A stretch of 28,173 nucleotides of DNA from Brevundimonas sp. UBA7635 (GTDB lineage: Bacteria > Pseudomonadota > Alphaproteobacteria > Caulobacterales > Caulobacteraceae), in contig DLIT01000081.1 of assembly GCA_002483865.1 (NCBI GenBank), forward strand, positions 18,130 through 46,302, given 5' to 3'. The notes under the pieces were generated by a model. It was given only the letters and a program-made list of their open reading frames with translations. It made no database searches and was not told where the DNA came from. A program made the translations under genes and the position numbers. How positions within the stretch are numbered: the first letter of the stretch is position 1; each line of letters begins with the position of its first letter. Positions 15,966-23,351 of this stretch are shown one piece after another.

Positions 15966-16781
15966 TCAGCCTTCCCGTGCCAGGAAGCGTTCGACAGCGG
16001 CGTTGAAATCGTCCGGAGCCTCGATCATGGCCCAATGACCGCAGTGCGGGACGATATAGCCCCAGCTGTTCTCAAGAAGTTCGAGGAACCGGTAGGCGCG
16101 CGGCAGAATCGAGACGCCATCCTCCTTGCCGTTCACCACCAGAACCGGCTGCTTGATCGTGCGGAGCCGTTCCTCGGCGTAGTTCAGCGTGCCCTTGCGG
16201 GTTTCCGCATTGATTGCGGCCAGTGCCGCGCGTGAGGCCGGATCGTCAACAATGTCGAAACGATACCGCACCATCTCATCGGTCGGAACAAAGCCGGGTG
16301 CCGTCAGACCACCGATGACGCGACGCATGCCCTCCACAGTGAAGTCATACTGAAGATTGTGCATCAGCTGCGGCGACGGCTTTTCAGGGATGGGCAGGCC
16401 TGCGCTGCCCATCAGGACCATGCGGCCGATCAGATCGGGGCGATCCAGCGCCACCCCAATCGCGGTGGCCCCGCCCATGGAATTGCCCACGATGTCCACG
16501 CCGACCAACCCCATGTCGTCGAGGAAATCGGCCATGTGTCGGTTGCGGCCCGGCTGGTCATACACATAGCTGGCGGGATCCGGCTTATCGGTCAGGCCGA
16601 AGCCGATCATGTCCGGCGCGATGACCCGGCGCGTCCTGGAGAAATGAGCAATGGTCGCCGCCCAATTGCCACGGCTGTCCGCGCCCGCGCCGCCGCCGTG
16701 GACCAGAACCAGCGGATCACCCTCGCCGGCTTCCAGATAATGGGTCCGAACGCTTCCGGCCTGAATGAACTTCGAATGCAT
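15966..16781 (-). CDS. Meta-cleavage product hydrolase (BphD/MhpC/CarC-type alpha/beta hydrolase)
   Basis: A 271-residue alpha/beta hydrolase that would split the C-C bond of a 2-hydroxy-6-oxo-hexa-2,4-dienoate, giving 2-hydroxypenta-2,4-dienoate plus a carboxylic acid. The catalytic triad is readable: Ser101 (GNSMGG), Asp221 (GKEDGVS) and His249 (CGHWAMIE). The oxyanion segment HGGGAGADSRGNW (28-40) is characteristic of this C-C hydrolase subfamily. The start at 16781 has a GGGAGG ribosome site and lies 14 nt after the Rieske oxygenase stop. Neighbours on both sides of this operon are oxygenase genes of the same pathway. The acid released depends on the ring substituent and is unknown; in the carbazole route it is anthranilate. 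Confidence 0.93.
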   Translation of the reverse strand: MHSKFIQAGSVRTHYLEAGEGDPLVLVHGGGAGADSRGNWAATIAHFSRTRRVIAPDMIGFGLTDKPDPASYVYDQPGRNRHMADFLDDMGLVGVDIVGNSMGGATAIGVALDRPDLIGRMVLMGSAGLPIPEKPSPQLMHNLQYDFTVEGMRRVIGGLTAPGFVPTDEMVRYRFDIVDDPASRAALAAINAETRKGTLNYAEERLRTIKQPVLVVNGKEDGVSILPRAYRFLELLENSWGYIVPHCGHWAMIEAPDDFNAAVERFLAREG

Positions 16782-16795
16782 GTCGTCGCCTCCCC

Positions 16796-17956
16796 TTACC
16801 GAAGCTTCTCGGGTGTCTGGATGCCTCTTCCGTGCCGACTCGCCACGCGGCGCCACTCAAGCAAGGTGCTGTCAGGCTCGCACAGCATTTCATCGACCCA
16901 GCCGTAGTCGTCGGCGTAGAAGGGTTCCGTCACTTCGCGTGCCCAGATGTCATCGCCGTTGAAGCCGTCCAGGCCATGGGGCTTCCAGATGCTCTCGAAG
17001 TCGCTGGCGAAGCCTTTGCGGTCTTCCTCCGTCTGGACTTTCTTGCCGATGGTCTGGACATAGAGGTGACGCTTGGCGTCCAGCGGCACATACCACTCGA
17101 ACTGGGTCAGGCCGGGGTTCGGGAAACTATCGACCTTGAGCACGCCGGGCAGCCAGATCGAGGTGCCCACCGAGGCCGAAGTCCCGTGCACCTGCTCTGA
17201 TCGCGGCCCACTGATCACGACCTGACCGTCGATCACTCCGTCCCACACCGGGTCATGCTGGCTGAAGTCATCGGTGACGCCCTTGGGCCCCTCCTCATCT
17301 TCGACCGCCTGCACGGCACCCGGACGGGGCGTATGGCCGATGGGGAAGTTGAACGTGCGATAGTGGCGCAGCGTCGTGTCTTTATGGATGAAGATATGCA
17401 GGCCGTCGAAACCGTTCTCGGCACCCAGGCGCCAATTCGAATCGACCACGCGGTGCTTGCCCAGGACCATGAGGTCTTCATCGAGAAAGCCCGGCGGTAC
17501 ATCGCGGGCCAAGGGATGAACCATGTCCTCGTCGCCGAGGAAGATGAAGATCAGCCCCTGGGCCTCCTCAACCGGATAGGTGACGATCTTGCGCCGACCG
17601 ATCAGACGGCTGTCCGGAACCGCCAGGATGTTGACCAGATCGCCGGTTTGGAATCGGTAGGTATAGCCGTGGTACCAGCAGGTAATGGTGTCCTTGGTAA
17701 AGCAGTCCGGCTTTTGCGACAGCGGCACACCCCGGTGCAGACATCGGTCGCGCATCGAATACACCACGCCGTCGATCCGCTTGATCAGCAGCCGCTCGCC
17801 GAGCAGTTCAACGACCTGCAGCTGCCCCTCGCCCAGCTCGTTGGAGAAACGGACAGGGTACCAGTGGTTCCGGAAACCCAGCTTGGCCTCCACGTAACCG
17901 CGCCAGTCCCCGACCATTTCAGCAACGTCCTCCCGGACAATCGATTCCTCACTCAT
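16796..17956 (-). CDS. Rieske non-heme iron oxygenase, CarAa-like (carbazole 1,9a-dioxygenase family)
   Basis: A 386-residue terminal oxygenase. The Rieske cluster ligands are Cys72/His74 (CLH) and Cys93/His96 (CWYH). The mononuclear iron ligands are His187 and His191 (LHIFIH), with Asp335 or Asp336 (NGDDIWARE). Asp184 (ENGFD) is the bridging residue. From memory of CarAa (384 residues; ligands H183, H187, D333), long stretches agree almost word for word: AKLGFRNHWYPV, SIWLPGVLKV, QFEWYVP and DDIWARE. The region of about 195-265, which lines the substrate pocket, agrees much less. CarAa-type enzymes are homotrimers without a beta subunit, and none is present here. It heads the operon with hydrolase and ring-cleavage genes under operator copy 3. 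Related oxygenases act on other N-heteroaromatics, so carbazole itself is not proven. Confidence 0.93.
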   Translation of the reverse strand: MSEESIVREDVAEMVGDWRGYVEAKLGFRNHWYPVRFSNELGEGQLQVVELLGERLLIKRIDGVVYSMRDRCLHRGVPLSQKPDCFTKDTITCWYHGYTYRFQTGDLVNILAVPDSRLIGRRKIVTYPVEEAQGLIFIFLGDEDMVHPLARDVPPGFLDEDLMVLGKHRVVDSNWRLGAENGFDGLHIFIHKDTTLRHYRTFNFPIGHTPRPGAVQAVEDEEGPKGVTDDFSQHDPVWDGVIDGQVVISGPRSEQVHGTSASVGTSIWLPGVLKVDSFPNPGLTQFEWYVPLDAKRHLYVQTIGKKVQTEEDRKGFASDFESIWKPHGLDGFNGDDIWAREVTEPFYADDYGWVDEMLCEPDSTLLEWRRVASRHGRGIQTPEKLR

Positions 17957-18010
17957 GCCCTGCTCCCTCCGCGCACTACGGCCGACAACCGCGCCAGCTC
18001 TTGATTTCAG

Positions 18011-18038
18011 ACTATATGATTGTATGACAAAGTGGCAA
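18011..18038 (-). promoter_or_regulatory. Promoter of the Rieske oxygenase-hydrolase-extradiol operon
   Basis: On the minus strand TTGCCA (18038-18033) and TATAGT (18016-18011) are 16 nt apart and lie upstream of the oxygenase ATG at 17956. Operator copy 3 fills the spacer, a classic repression arrangement. Confidence 0.5.
18020..18030. promoter_or_regulatory. FadR-type operator copy 3 (TTGTATGACAA)
   Basis: An exact match to TNGTNNNACNA. It lies between the divergent oxygenase operon (minus) and the reductase gene (plus), so one bound regulator could control both. The surrounding 19 bp, TATATGATTGTATGACAAA, are identical to the site at 20033. Confidence 0.8.
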
Positions 18039-18054
18039 GATGCAGAGAGGCACC

Positions 18055-19047
18055 ATGTTTCACGCCCAGCTAAGGTTCCAGGACGGAGCCGCCCTTAGCG
18101 TTCCGGTAGAAACCGGAGAGGCATTGGCAGAAGCGGCGGCCCGCCAGGACCTGCCCATGCGGCATGATTGCCTGTCCGGCGACTGCGGAGCCTGCCTTTG
18201 TCGAGCGACATCGGGAAAAACCGAATCCGATCCGACCGGGCTCCTGTCATCCGAGGAGGAGGCCGAAGGCCTGAGGCTAGGCTGTCAGACACGCCTAGCA
18301 TCGGACGCGATCTTCGAATTGGATTATCCGCTTCATCCGACGCCGTCGGCGGCGGGCCGCTATGAGGCGCAGGTGATCGCCCTGGAACGGCTCAATCCGA
18401 CAACCAGCCGGCTCGTCCTGCATTTGGAGAACGCCGAGGATCTGACGTTCGCGCCGGGCCAGTATGTCCGCCTTCGGCCCCCAGGGCTGCGGGTCGCGCG
18501 GCCCTACTCCATTGCCAGTACGCCGGACGCCCTGCCCGAGATGGAATTACTGATCCGCCATGTCGCCGGCGGCACCATTTCCGGCTGGCTCGAGGATCAG
18601 GCCGAGGTGGGCCAGAAGGTCCGGCTTCAGGCACCCCTGGGCGGCTTTGCACTCGATGACCGCAGCCCGTGCCAGATTTTCATCGGCGGCGGAACAGGCC
18701 TCTCACCTCTTCTGTCGATGATCCGGGCGGCTCGCGGCCGATCTGGCCGTCGTCTGCTCTGTTTCGGCTGCACCGCGCCGCCCGACCTGTTCCATATGGA
18801 AGAGTTAAGGGCTCTGGAAGCCGAGCGACCGGACCTTGAAGTGAGGATTGCCGTGATGAGAGGCGCACCGACGGGCACCGAAACCGGCACGGCTGTGGAT
18901 CTCCTGCGGCAAGAAGACCTCGAACCGGGTTGCGCCGTGCACCTCTGCGGTCCGCCTGCCATGGTAGCTGCGGCGCAGCAGTTCCTGAGAGACGCTGGCG
19001 TGGCACCCCACGCCATTCGCGCCGAGCGCTTTGCGCCTCGAGCCTAG
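18055..19047 (+). CDS. Oxygenase electron-transfer reductase (plant-type 2Fe-2S, FAD and NAD domains; CarAd/BenC-like)
   Basis: A 330-residue reductase passing electrons from NAD(P)H to the Rieske ferredoxin or oxygenase. The N-terminal plant-type 2Fe-2S domain has Cys39, Cys44, Cys47 and Cys77 (C-x4-C-x2-C...C). The FAD domain has R149-P-Y-S152, and the NAD domain has GGGTGLSPL (about 211-219) and CGPPAM (298-303). Domain order and length match CarAd (about 329) and BenC/AntC. The ATG at 18055 has AGAGAGG just upstream; an in-frame ATG at 18040 has a poorer ribosome site. Transcription would start at the shared divergent region holding operator copy 3. Its stop shares the bases CTAG with the stop of the opposing asparaginase-like gene. 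Confidence 0.93.
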   Translation: MFHAQLRFQDGAALSVPVETGEALAEAAARQDLPMRHDCLSGDCGACLCRATSGKTESDPTGLLSSEEEAEGLRLGCQTRLASDAIFELDYPLHPTPSAAGRYEAQVIALERLNPTTSRLVLHLENAEDLTFAPGQYVRLRPPGLRVARPYSIASTPDALPEMELLIRHVAGGTISGWLEDQAEVGQKVRLQAPLGGFALDDRSPCQIFIGGGTGLSPLLSMIRAARGRSGRRLLCFGCTAPPDLFHMEELRALEAERPDLEVRIAVMRGAPTGTETGTAVDLLRQEDLEPGCAVHLCGPPAMVAAAQQFLRDAGVAPHAIRAERFAPRA

Positions 19048-20006
19048 TGGTCTTTCAGCCAGTCGATGATCAAGGCCGATGCCTCTGACGTCGTTCGGCG
19101 ATCGCCCAGGGCGCAGGCGAGCAATATCCGCGCACGGCGAGCATCAAGGTCCTTCATGAAGATTGCGCCCGCGTCAAACAACCGACGCCCTGAAGCATAA
19201 ACGGGCGCAGCCTTACCCTCGAAGCACCCCGCAACGAGCCCAACCAGTCGCCCCGCCTCAACAGCACTCTTCGTCGCATCAACGACGCTTTCCGACGCAT
19301 TGCCGCAGCCCAGGCCCTGGATCACCATTCCATCCAGACAGGACGCCCCCGCCTCCACCAGCCGACCGTCCGACCCCAGGCCCAGGGTGACGATCTCGAC
19401 CGCAGCCATTGGCGCGTCCGACAGCGGAAAGGCGGGTCGAGGGCTGCGTGCAGCGAGCGGCGTCGTCGCACCGCACCGACCCACCATGGCCGCATCGGGA
19501 CCAAAGGCCTGCACGGCCTGAGCGTGAACCTTGCGCGCCCGCGTTGCCGTCAGGACGCATCCGCCAAATACGATCAGGACGCCCGCTTCAGCGGCACCGG
19601 GCCTCATAGCTGTCAGCACCGCCTCTGTCAGATTTCGTACGCCGTCATAGCCGGATTCCGACGGCGCACGCTGGGCCCCCGTGAAAATCACAGGCTTGGA
19701 GGCCGGGACGATGAGGTCGCACAAGAAGGCAGTCTCCTCCATCGCGTCCGTGCCGTGGGCCACCAGCACGGCATCAACGGAGGGATCAAGGCAGGCCGCG
19801 CGGACCGCCCACGCCACAATCATGGCGTCGTCAAAGGTCATGGCTTCGCTCAAACCACGATAGACTGAGCGCGTCTCTATCGTCGCCCACGGCGCGGCCT
19901 CAGCCAGATGCGCCAGGACATCGTCGCCGAGAACGCCTCCATCGAAGCCCCGCCCACGGTCCACGGCGCTGATGGTGCCTCCCGCATCGAGCATCACCAG
20001 ATGCAT
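19044..20006 (-). CDS. Asparaginase/glutaminase-family amidohydrolase
   Basis: A 320-residue type-I/II bacterial asparaginase homologue without a signal peptide, so cytoplasmic. The ATG at 20006 has a GGAGGG ribosome site. Visible catalytic residues are the nucleophile Thr11 (AGGTIS) and the second triad Thr86-Asp87-Lys159 (HGTDAMEETA and ATRARK). These match E. coli AnsB T12, T89, D90 and K162. The mobile-loop tyrosine (Tyr25 in AnsB) has no clear counterpart; the loop reads AVDRGRGFDGG. TGAQRAP also replaces the usual TGAMRP. These changes suggest a different amide substrate, perhaps an aromatic or conjugated one. Transcription starts at a promoter holding operator copy 4, making it a member of the cluster regulon. 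Confidence 0.88.
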   Translation of the reverse strand: MHLVMLDAGGTISAVDRGRGFDGGVLGDDVLAHLAEAAPWATIETRSVYRGLSEAMTFDDAMIVAWAVRAACLDPSVDAVLVAHGTDAMEETAFLCDLIVPASKPVIFTGAQRAPSESGYDGVRNLTEAVLTAMRPGAAEAGVLIVFGGCVLTATRARKVHAQAVQAFGPDAAMVGRCGATTPLAARSPRPAFPLSDAPMAAVEIVTLGLGSDGRLVEAGASCLDGMVIQGLGCGNASESVVDATKSAVEAGRLVGLVAGCFEGKAAPVYASGRRLFDAGAIFMKDLDARRARILLACALGDRRTTSEASALIIDWLKDH

Positions 20007-20023
20007 TGCAATCCCTCCCAAGT

Positions 20024-20050
20024 TTTATATGATTGTATGACAAACTGCAA
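20024..20050 (-). promoter_or_regulatory. Promoter of the asparaginase-like gene
   Basis: On the minus strand TTGCAG (20050-20045) and TATAAA (20029-20024) are 15 nt apart; reading TTTGCA instead gives 16 nt. The layout mirrors the oxygenase promoter, with the operator in the spacer. The -35 match is modest. Confidence 0.4.
20033..20043. promoter_or_regulatory. FadR-type operator copy 4 (TTGTATGACAA)
   Basis: Identical to copy 3 including flanks. It lies between the divergent asparaginase-like gene (minus) and the Rieske ferredoxin gene (plus), where it can control both. Confidence 0.8.
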
Positions 20051-20063
20051 AGGGATTTCCAGC

Positions 20064-20378
20064 GTGAGCGCACTTACCCGTCTTTGTTTCGTCGACGATC
20101 TTTCGCCAGGCGAAATGCAGCTCATCGAACTTGAGGGCATGGACCCGCTTCTGCTCTGCAACAGCGAAGGCCGCTTTCATCTGGTGGACGACGAATGCAC
20201 CCATGCCATCGCCTCGCTCTCAGAAGGCCGGTTGGAAGGCCATACCGTCTTCTGCCCGCTGCACGGGGGAAGTTTCGACGTCCGCAGCGGCAAGGCCCTG
20301 ACCCTTCCCTGCAAGCAGGCACTACGCACATTTCCCGTTGTCGTTGAGGACGGCGCGGTCTTTCTGCGACGCGACTGA
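20064..20378 (+). CDS. Rieske-type 2Fe-2S ferredoxin (CarAc-like)
   Basis: A 104-residue soluble ferredoxin. The Rieske ligands are Cys45-x-His47 (CTH) and Cys64-x2-His67 (CPLH), followed by the usual GGSFD. Size and motifs fit CarAc/NdoA-type ferredoxins that shuttle electrons from reductase to oxygenase. I prefer the GTG at 20064 with AAAGGGA upstream. The frame is open to an ATG at 20037, but that codon lies inside operator copy 4 and would add nine unrelated residues. It stands apart from the oxygenase and reductase genes, yet is joined to them by the same operator. Its stop is 11 nt from the stop of the convergent GGT-like gene. Confidence 0.92.
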   Translation: MSALTRLCFVDDLSPGEMQLIELEGMDPLLLCNSEGRFHLVDDECTHAIASLSEGRLEGHTVFCPLHGGSFDVRSGKALTLPCKQALRTFPVVVEDGAVFLRRD

Positions 20379-20388
20379 ATCGTCGCGC

Positions 20389-22179
20389 TCAGCGCCCGAC
20401 GGCGTAAGCCTGCATCAGCCGGGGCGTGGCCGCCCCCCGCAGCACACCGCCGCGTTCCCGTAGCGCGGCCGTCAGACGCCCAGCCGTCCAGGCCGCTGTC
20501 GTCTGCACCTCGTGGCCTCGTCGCCGCAGATCGGCGATGAGATCGGGTCCATAGCTCTCCTCTACCACAGCCAGTCCAGGCAATGCTTCGCGCGGGAAGA
20601 AAGAGGAGGGGAAATGCAGGCTGTGGAAAAGCGGCTGATCGATCGCTTGCTGCAGGGTCTTGCCGCCATGCAGATACCGCAGCATCAGGGCCGCCTGCCA
20701 CTGGTCCTGTTGATCCCCGCCCGGTGTACCGCAACTCAGCCACTGCCCCTCGGGACCGCGCGCCAGAGTCGGTGTGAGCGTCGTTCGCGGCCGCTTTCCT
20801 GGTGCCAGCGAGCCGGGCAATCCGTCTTCCAACCAAAACATCTGCGCCCGTGTATTCAGAGCGAAACCCAGTTCTGGCACCATGGGAGATGACTGAGGCC
20901 ATCCCCCCGACGGCGTGGCGCTGACCACATTGCCCCACCTGTCGATCACATCGAGATGCACGGTGTCACCCGGCCGCCGGGTGGGTTGGAGATGGATCAT
21001 CGTCGGCTCTCCGACGCCGATCCCCCCGCTGAGATCAGAGGCTTCTCTCACCTGCCCCAAGGCCCTGTGCACCTGGCCCTCAAACCCCCCGATCAGGCCC
21101 GGTCGGATGACGCTCGAAGCTGTCGCCTCAATCAGCGCAGCCCGCTCCCGTCCATAGGCATCGGACAAGAGGGTCTTGAGGGGGACGTCAACAAACTTGG
21201 GATCGCCGTAGTAGGCCTCGCGGTCGGCGAAGGCGAGCTTGAGCGCTTCAAGGATCAGATGGACACCCTCGGCCGTCTCAAGATCGATCCCGTCGAGGTC
21301 AAACGCCTTGAGAATGGATAGCGTCTGAAGAAGCACCGGTCCCTGCCCCCAAGTATCCGTCTTATAGATTTGCCATCCAGCATAATTGATCGACACAGGT
21401 GTCTCGTAGGTCGATTCCCATTCGGCCATATCCTGGCCGGTGATCAGACCCTTATGGGGACGTCCGCTCGCGTCCATAAGCGGCGCGGCGGACGCGAAAC
21501 GGTCGATCGCCTCCGCGACGAAGCCCTGGCTCCAAGCTCGACGCATTCGATCGATGCGGGTTTCCCGGCTCCCACAGCCCTGCGCGCCCAACAGCCGATT
21601 CCATGTTTCCGCCAGAATGCAATTGCGAAACCAATCACCCGCCTCGGGCGGCCGGCCTCCCGGCAGCCAAACCGGCAGGGACGAGGTCCAATGAGTTCGC
21701 AGCGCGTCGGCCACATCCGAAAGCGCCGCGGCAGCACCAGCGCTCATGGGGAAGCCCTGCATCGCGTACCCCATCGCCGGCTCCAGAACCGTCGCCGGCT
21801 CAAGCGTTCCATAATCACGGAGCAGCTTCATCCAGGCATCGAAGGCACCCGGCGTAACTGCCGCAATCAACCCCGAGCCAGGGACCATGTCCAGGTTGAG
21901 GCGGGAGAACGCTTCAATCGTCGCCGCGCGTGGAGCCACGCCTTGACCGCAGAGCACCCGGGGCTCGTCCTCGCCAGCCGCACGGAAAAGAATCGGAACC
22001 TCCCCTGCCGGCCCGCAAAGGTGCGGCTCCACCACCAGAAGAGCAAACGCCGCCGCCACGGCACCGTCAAAGGCGTTCCCACCGCGCTCGAGCATGGCCA
22101 TTGCGGTCTGTGACGCGATCCAGTGCGTCGACGACGCCATTCCGAAGACGCCGTAGATATCCGGCCGCGTCGTGAACAT
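20389..22179 (-). CDS. Gamma-glutamyltransferase-family Ntn hydrolase
   Basis: A 596-residue homologue of gamma-glutamyltransferase, a self-cleaving enzyme whose small subunit starts with the catalytic Thr. The expected processing site is near residue 406 in GDTVHLDVIDRWGN. Typical GGTs have two threonines there (TTH), while this one has TVH. Other family landmarks are present: ERGGNAFDGAVAAAFALLVVEPHLCG near the N-terminus and SATPSGGW after the nucleophile. No signal peptide is seen, so it is probably cytoplasmic, unlike periplasmic E. coli Ggt. The start at 22179 has GGGGTGGG just before it; an in-frame ATG at 22191 has no ribosome site. Operator copy 5 lies in its upstream region. It may hydrolyse a gamma-glutamyl or other acyl amide. 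Confidence 0.88.
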   Translation of the reverse strand: MFTTRPDIYGVFGMASSTHWIASQTAMAMLERGGNAFDGAVAAAFALLVVEPHLCGPAGEVPILFRAAGEDEPRVLCGQGVAPRAATIEAFSRLNLDMVPGSGLIAAVTPGAFDAWMKLLRDYGTLEPATVLEPAMGYAMQGFPMSAGAAAALSDVADALRTHWTSSLPVWLPGGRPPEAGDWFRNCILAETWNRLLGAQGCGSRETRIDRMRRAWSQGFVAEAIDRFASAAPLMDASGRPHKGLITGQDMAEWESTYETPVSINYAGWQIYKTDTWGQGPVLLQTLSILKAFDLDGIDLETAEGVHLILEALKLAFADREAYYGDPKFVDVPLKTLLSDAYGRERAALIEATASSVIRPGLIGGFEGQVHRALGQVREASDLSGGIGVGEPTMIHLQPTRRPGDTVHLDVIDRWGNVVSATPSGGWPQSSPMVPELGFALNTRAQMFWLEDGLPGSLAPGKRPRTTLTPTLARGPEGQWLSCGTPGGDQQDQWQAALMLRYLHGGKTLQQAIDQPLFHSLHFPSSFFPREALPGLAVVEESYGPDLIADLRRRGHEVQTTAAWTAGRLTAALRERGGVLRGAATPRLMQAYAVGR

Positions 22180-22207
22180 GTCCCACCCCATCGTGTTGCT
22201 ATTATTT

Positions 22208-22218
22208 TTGTATGACAA
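22208..22218. promoter_or_regulatory. FadR-type operator copy 5 (TTGTATGACAA)
   Basis: An exact copy in the 71-bp divergent region between the GGT-like gene (minus) and the BASS-type transporter (plus). The flanks are AT-rich (TAATAG on the minus strand could be a -10), but promoter hexamers are less clear than at copies 2-4. Confidence 0.75.
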
Positions 22219-22250
22219 TATTACAGACAATACGCAATCGGAGGTGAGTG

Positions 22251-23255
22251 ATGCGTCGCGTTCTTTCCTACATCGACCGCTACAGCCTTGCACTGATGGG
22301 CACAGTTGTCCTCGCCTCCCTGCTGCCAGCGCGGGGCGCGTTCGCCGAGGGCTTGGGCCTTGTGACCACGGCGGCTATCGCCCTTCTCTTCTTCCTGCAT
22401 GGAGCTAAGCTTTCGCGCGAGGCCGTTGTGGCTGGCCTCCTGCACTGGCGGCTTCATCTGATGGTGCTGGCGGCAACCTTCGTCATCTTTCCGTTGGCCG
22501 GGCTCGCGCTTCAGCCGCTCGCGGCGGTCCTGCTGGGAAGCGCCTTGGCGGGAGGGTTGCTGTTTCTCACGCTGTTGCCCTCGACCGTACAATCGTCGAT
22601 CGCCTTCACCTCCATGGCCGGGGGCAATGTGCCCGCGGCGGTCTGCGCCGCCTCTCTGTCCAATATTCTGGGCGTGTTTCTGACCCCGTTGCTGGTGGCC
22701 GTGCTGATGTCCGCCGGGGGAACCGCCGGCGTCTCGATCGACGCCATCTGGAAAATTATGCTGCAGCTCCTGGCCCCCTTCGTAGCCGGTCAGTTGCTTC
22801 AGCCCTGGGTCGGAGCCTGGATTCGCAAGCACAAGGCCCTGACCACGCAGGTCGATCGGGGCTCCATTCTGCTCGTCGTCTACGGCGCTTTCAGCGCCTC
22901 AGTCGTCGAAGGCCTCTGGTCTCAGGTGTCAGCGCTCGACCTCGGTATCCTGATCGGCCTTTGCTGCGCCCTCCTGGCCTTCATCATGGGCCTGACGACC
23001 TGGATCGCCCGACGCGCCGGTCTTTCTCGCGCCGACGAAGCCGCCTTGGTGTTCTGCGGCTCCAAGAAGAGCCTGGCCTCCGGCGTGCCGATCGCCGGGG
23101 CCATCTTTCCGGCCGCCCAGGCGGGCGCGATTCTCCTGCCCCTGATGATCTTCCATCAGATCCAGTTGCTGGTCTGCGCCGTCATGGCCCAACGCTACGC
23201 CGCACGTCAGGACAACGAGGCACCCGATCGGCTTCCCCAGGACGCCCCGGCCTGA
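22251..23255 (+). CDS. BASS/SBF-like membrane transporter
   Basis: A 334-residue inner-membrane protein with about nine or ten hydrophobic segments, of the bile-acid:sodium symporter-like (SBF/YfeH) superfamily. Typical segments include ALLFFLHGAKLSREAV (about 45-60), FLTLLPSTVQSSIAFTSMAGGN and LVFCGSKKSLASGVPIAGAIF. Relatives carry organic anions with sodium, although many in this branch are uncharacterised. The ATG at 22251 has GGAGGTGAGTG before it; the overlapping GTG at 22248 is less well spaced. The gene is controlled from the shared region with operator copy 5 and ends at a strong terminator. Import of the cluster's aromatic acid, or export of a product, is inferred. Confidence 0.87.
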   Translation: MRRVLSYIDRYSLALMGTVVLASLLPARGAFAEGLGLVTTAAIALLFFLHGAKLSREAVVAGLLHWRLHLMVLAATFVIFPLAGLALQPLAAVLLGSALAGGLLFLTLLPSTVQSSIAFTSMAGGNVPAAVCAASLSNILGVFLTPLLVAVLMSAGGTAGVSIDAIWKIMLQLLAPFVAGQLLQPWVGAWIRKHKALTTQVDRGSILLVVYGAFSASVVEGLWSQVSALDLGILIGLCCALLAFIMGLTTWIARRAGLSRADEAALVFCGSKKSLASGVPIAGAIFPAAQAGAILLPLMIFHQIQLLVCAVMAQRYAARQDNEAPDRLPQDAPA

Positions 23256-23304
23256 GGCTCCCACGGCTAGAGCGCCTGCGCCGGAAGCCGGCGTCAAGAA
23301 ACAA

Positions 23305-23332
23305 AAAAGCCGGGGCCTGAACCCCGGCTTTT
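23305..23332. terminator. Strong bidirectional terminator
   Basis: An 11-bp perfect stem, AAAAGCCGGGG (23305-23315) with CCCCGGCTTTT (23322-23332), and a 6-nt loop. T-runs follow on both strands. It separates the convergent transporter and tannase-like genes. Confidence 0.9.
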
Positions 23333-23351
23333 GGCCCCAGAAACGGCGACG

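Noticed and set aside
16555..16565. TGGTCATACAC, a near match to the operator
   Set aside because: It is inside the hydrolase coding region, misses the last consensus base and has no promoter nearby.
22191..22293. Upstream extension of the GGT-like frame (start at 22293 or ATG at 22191)
   Set aside because: It would run through operator copy 5 and the divergent promoter and lacks a ribosome site; the ATG at 22179 is better.
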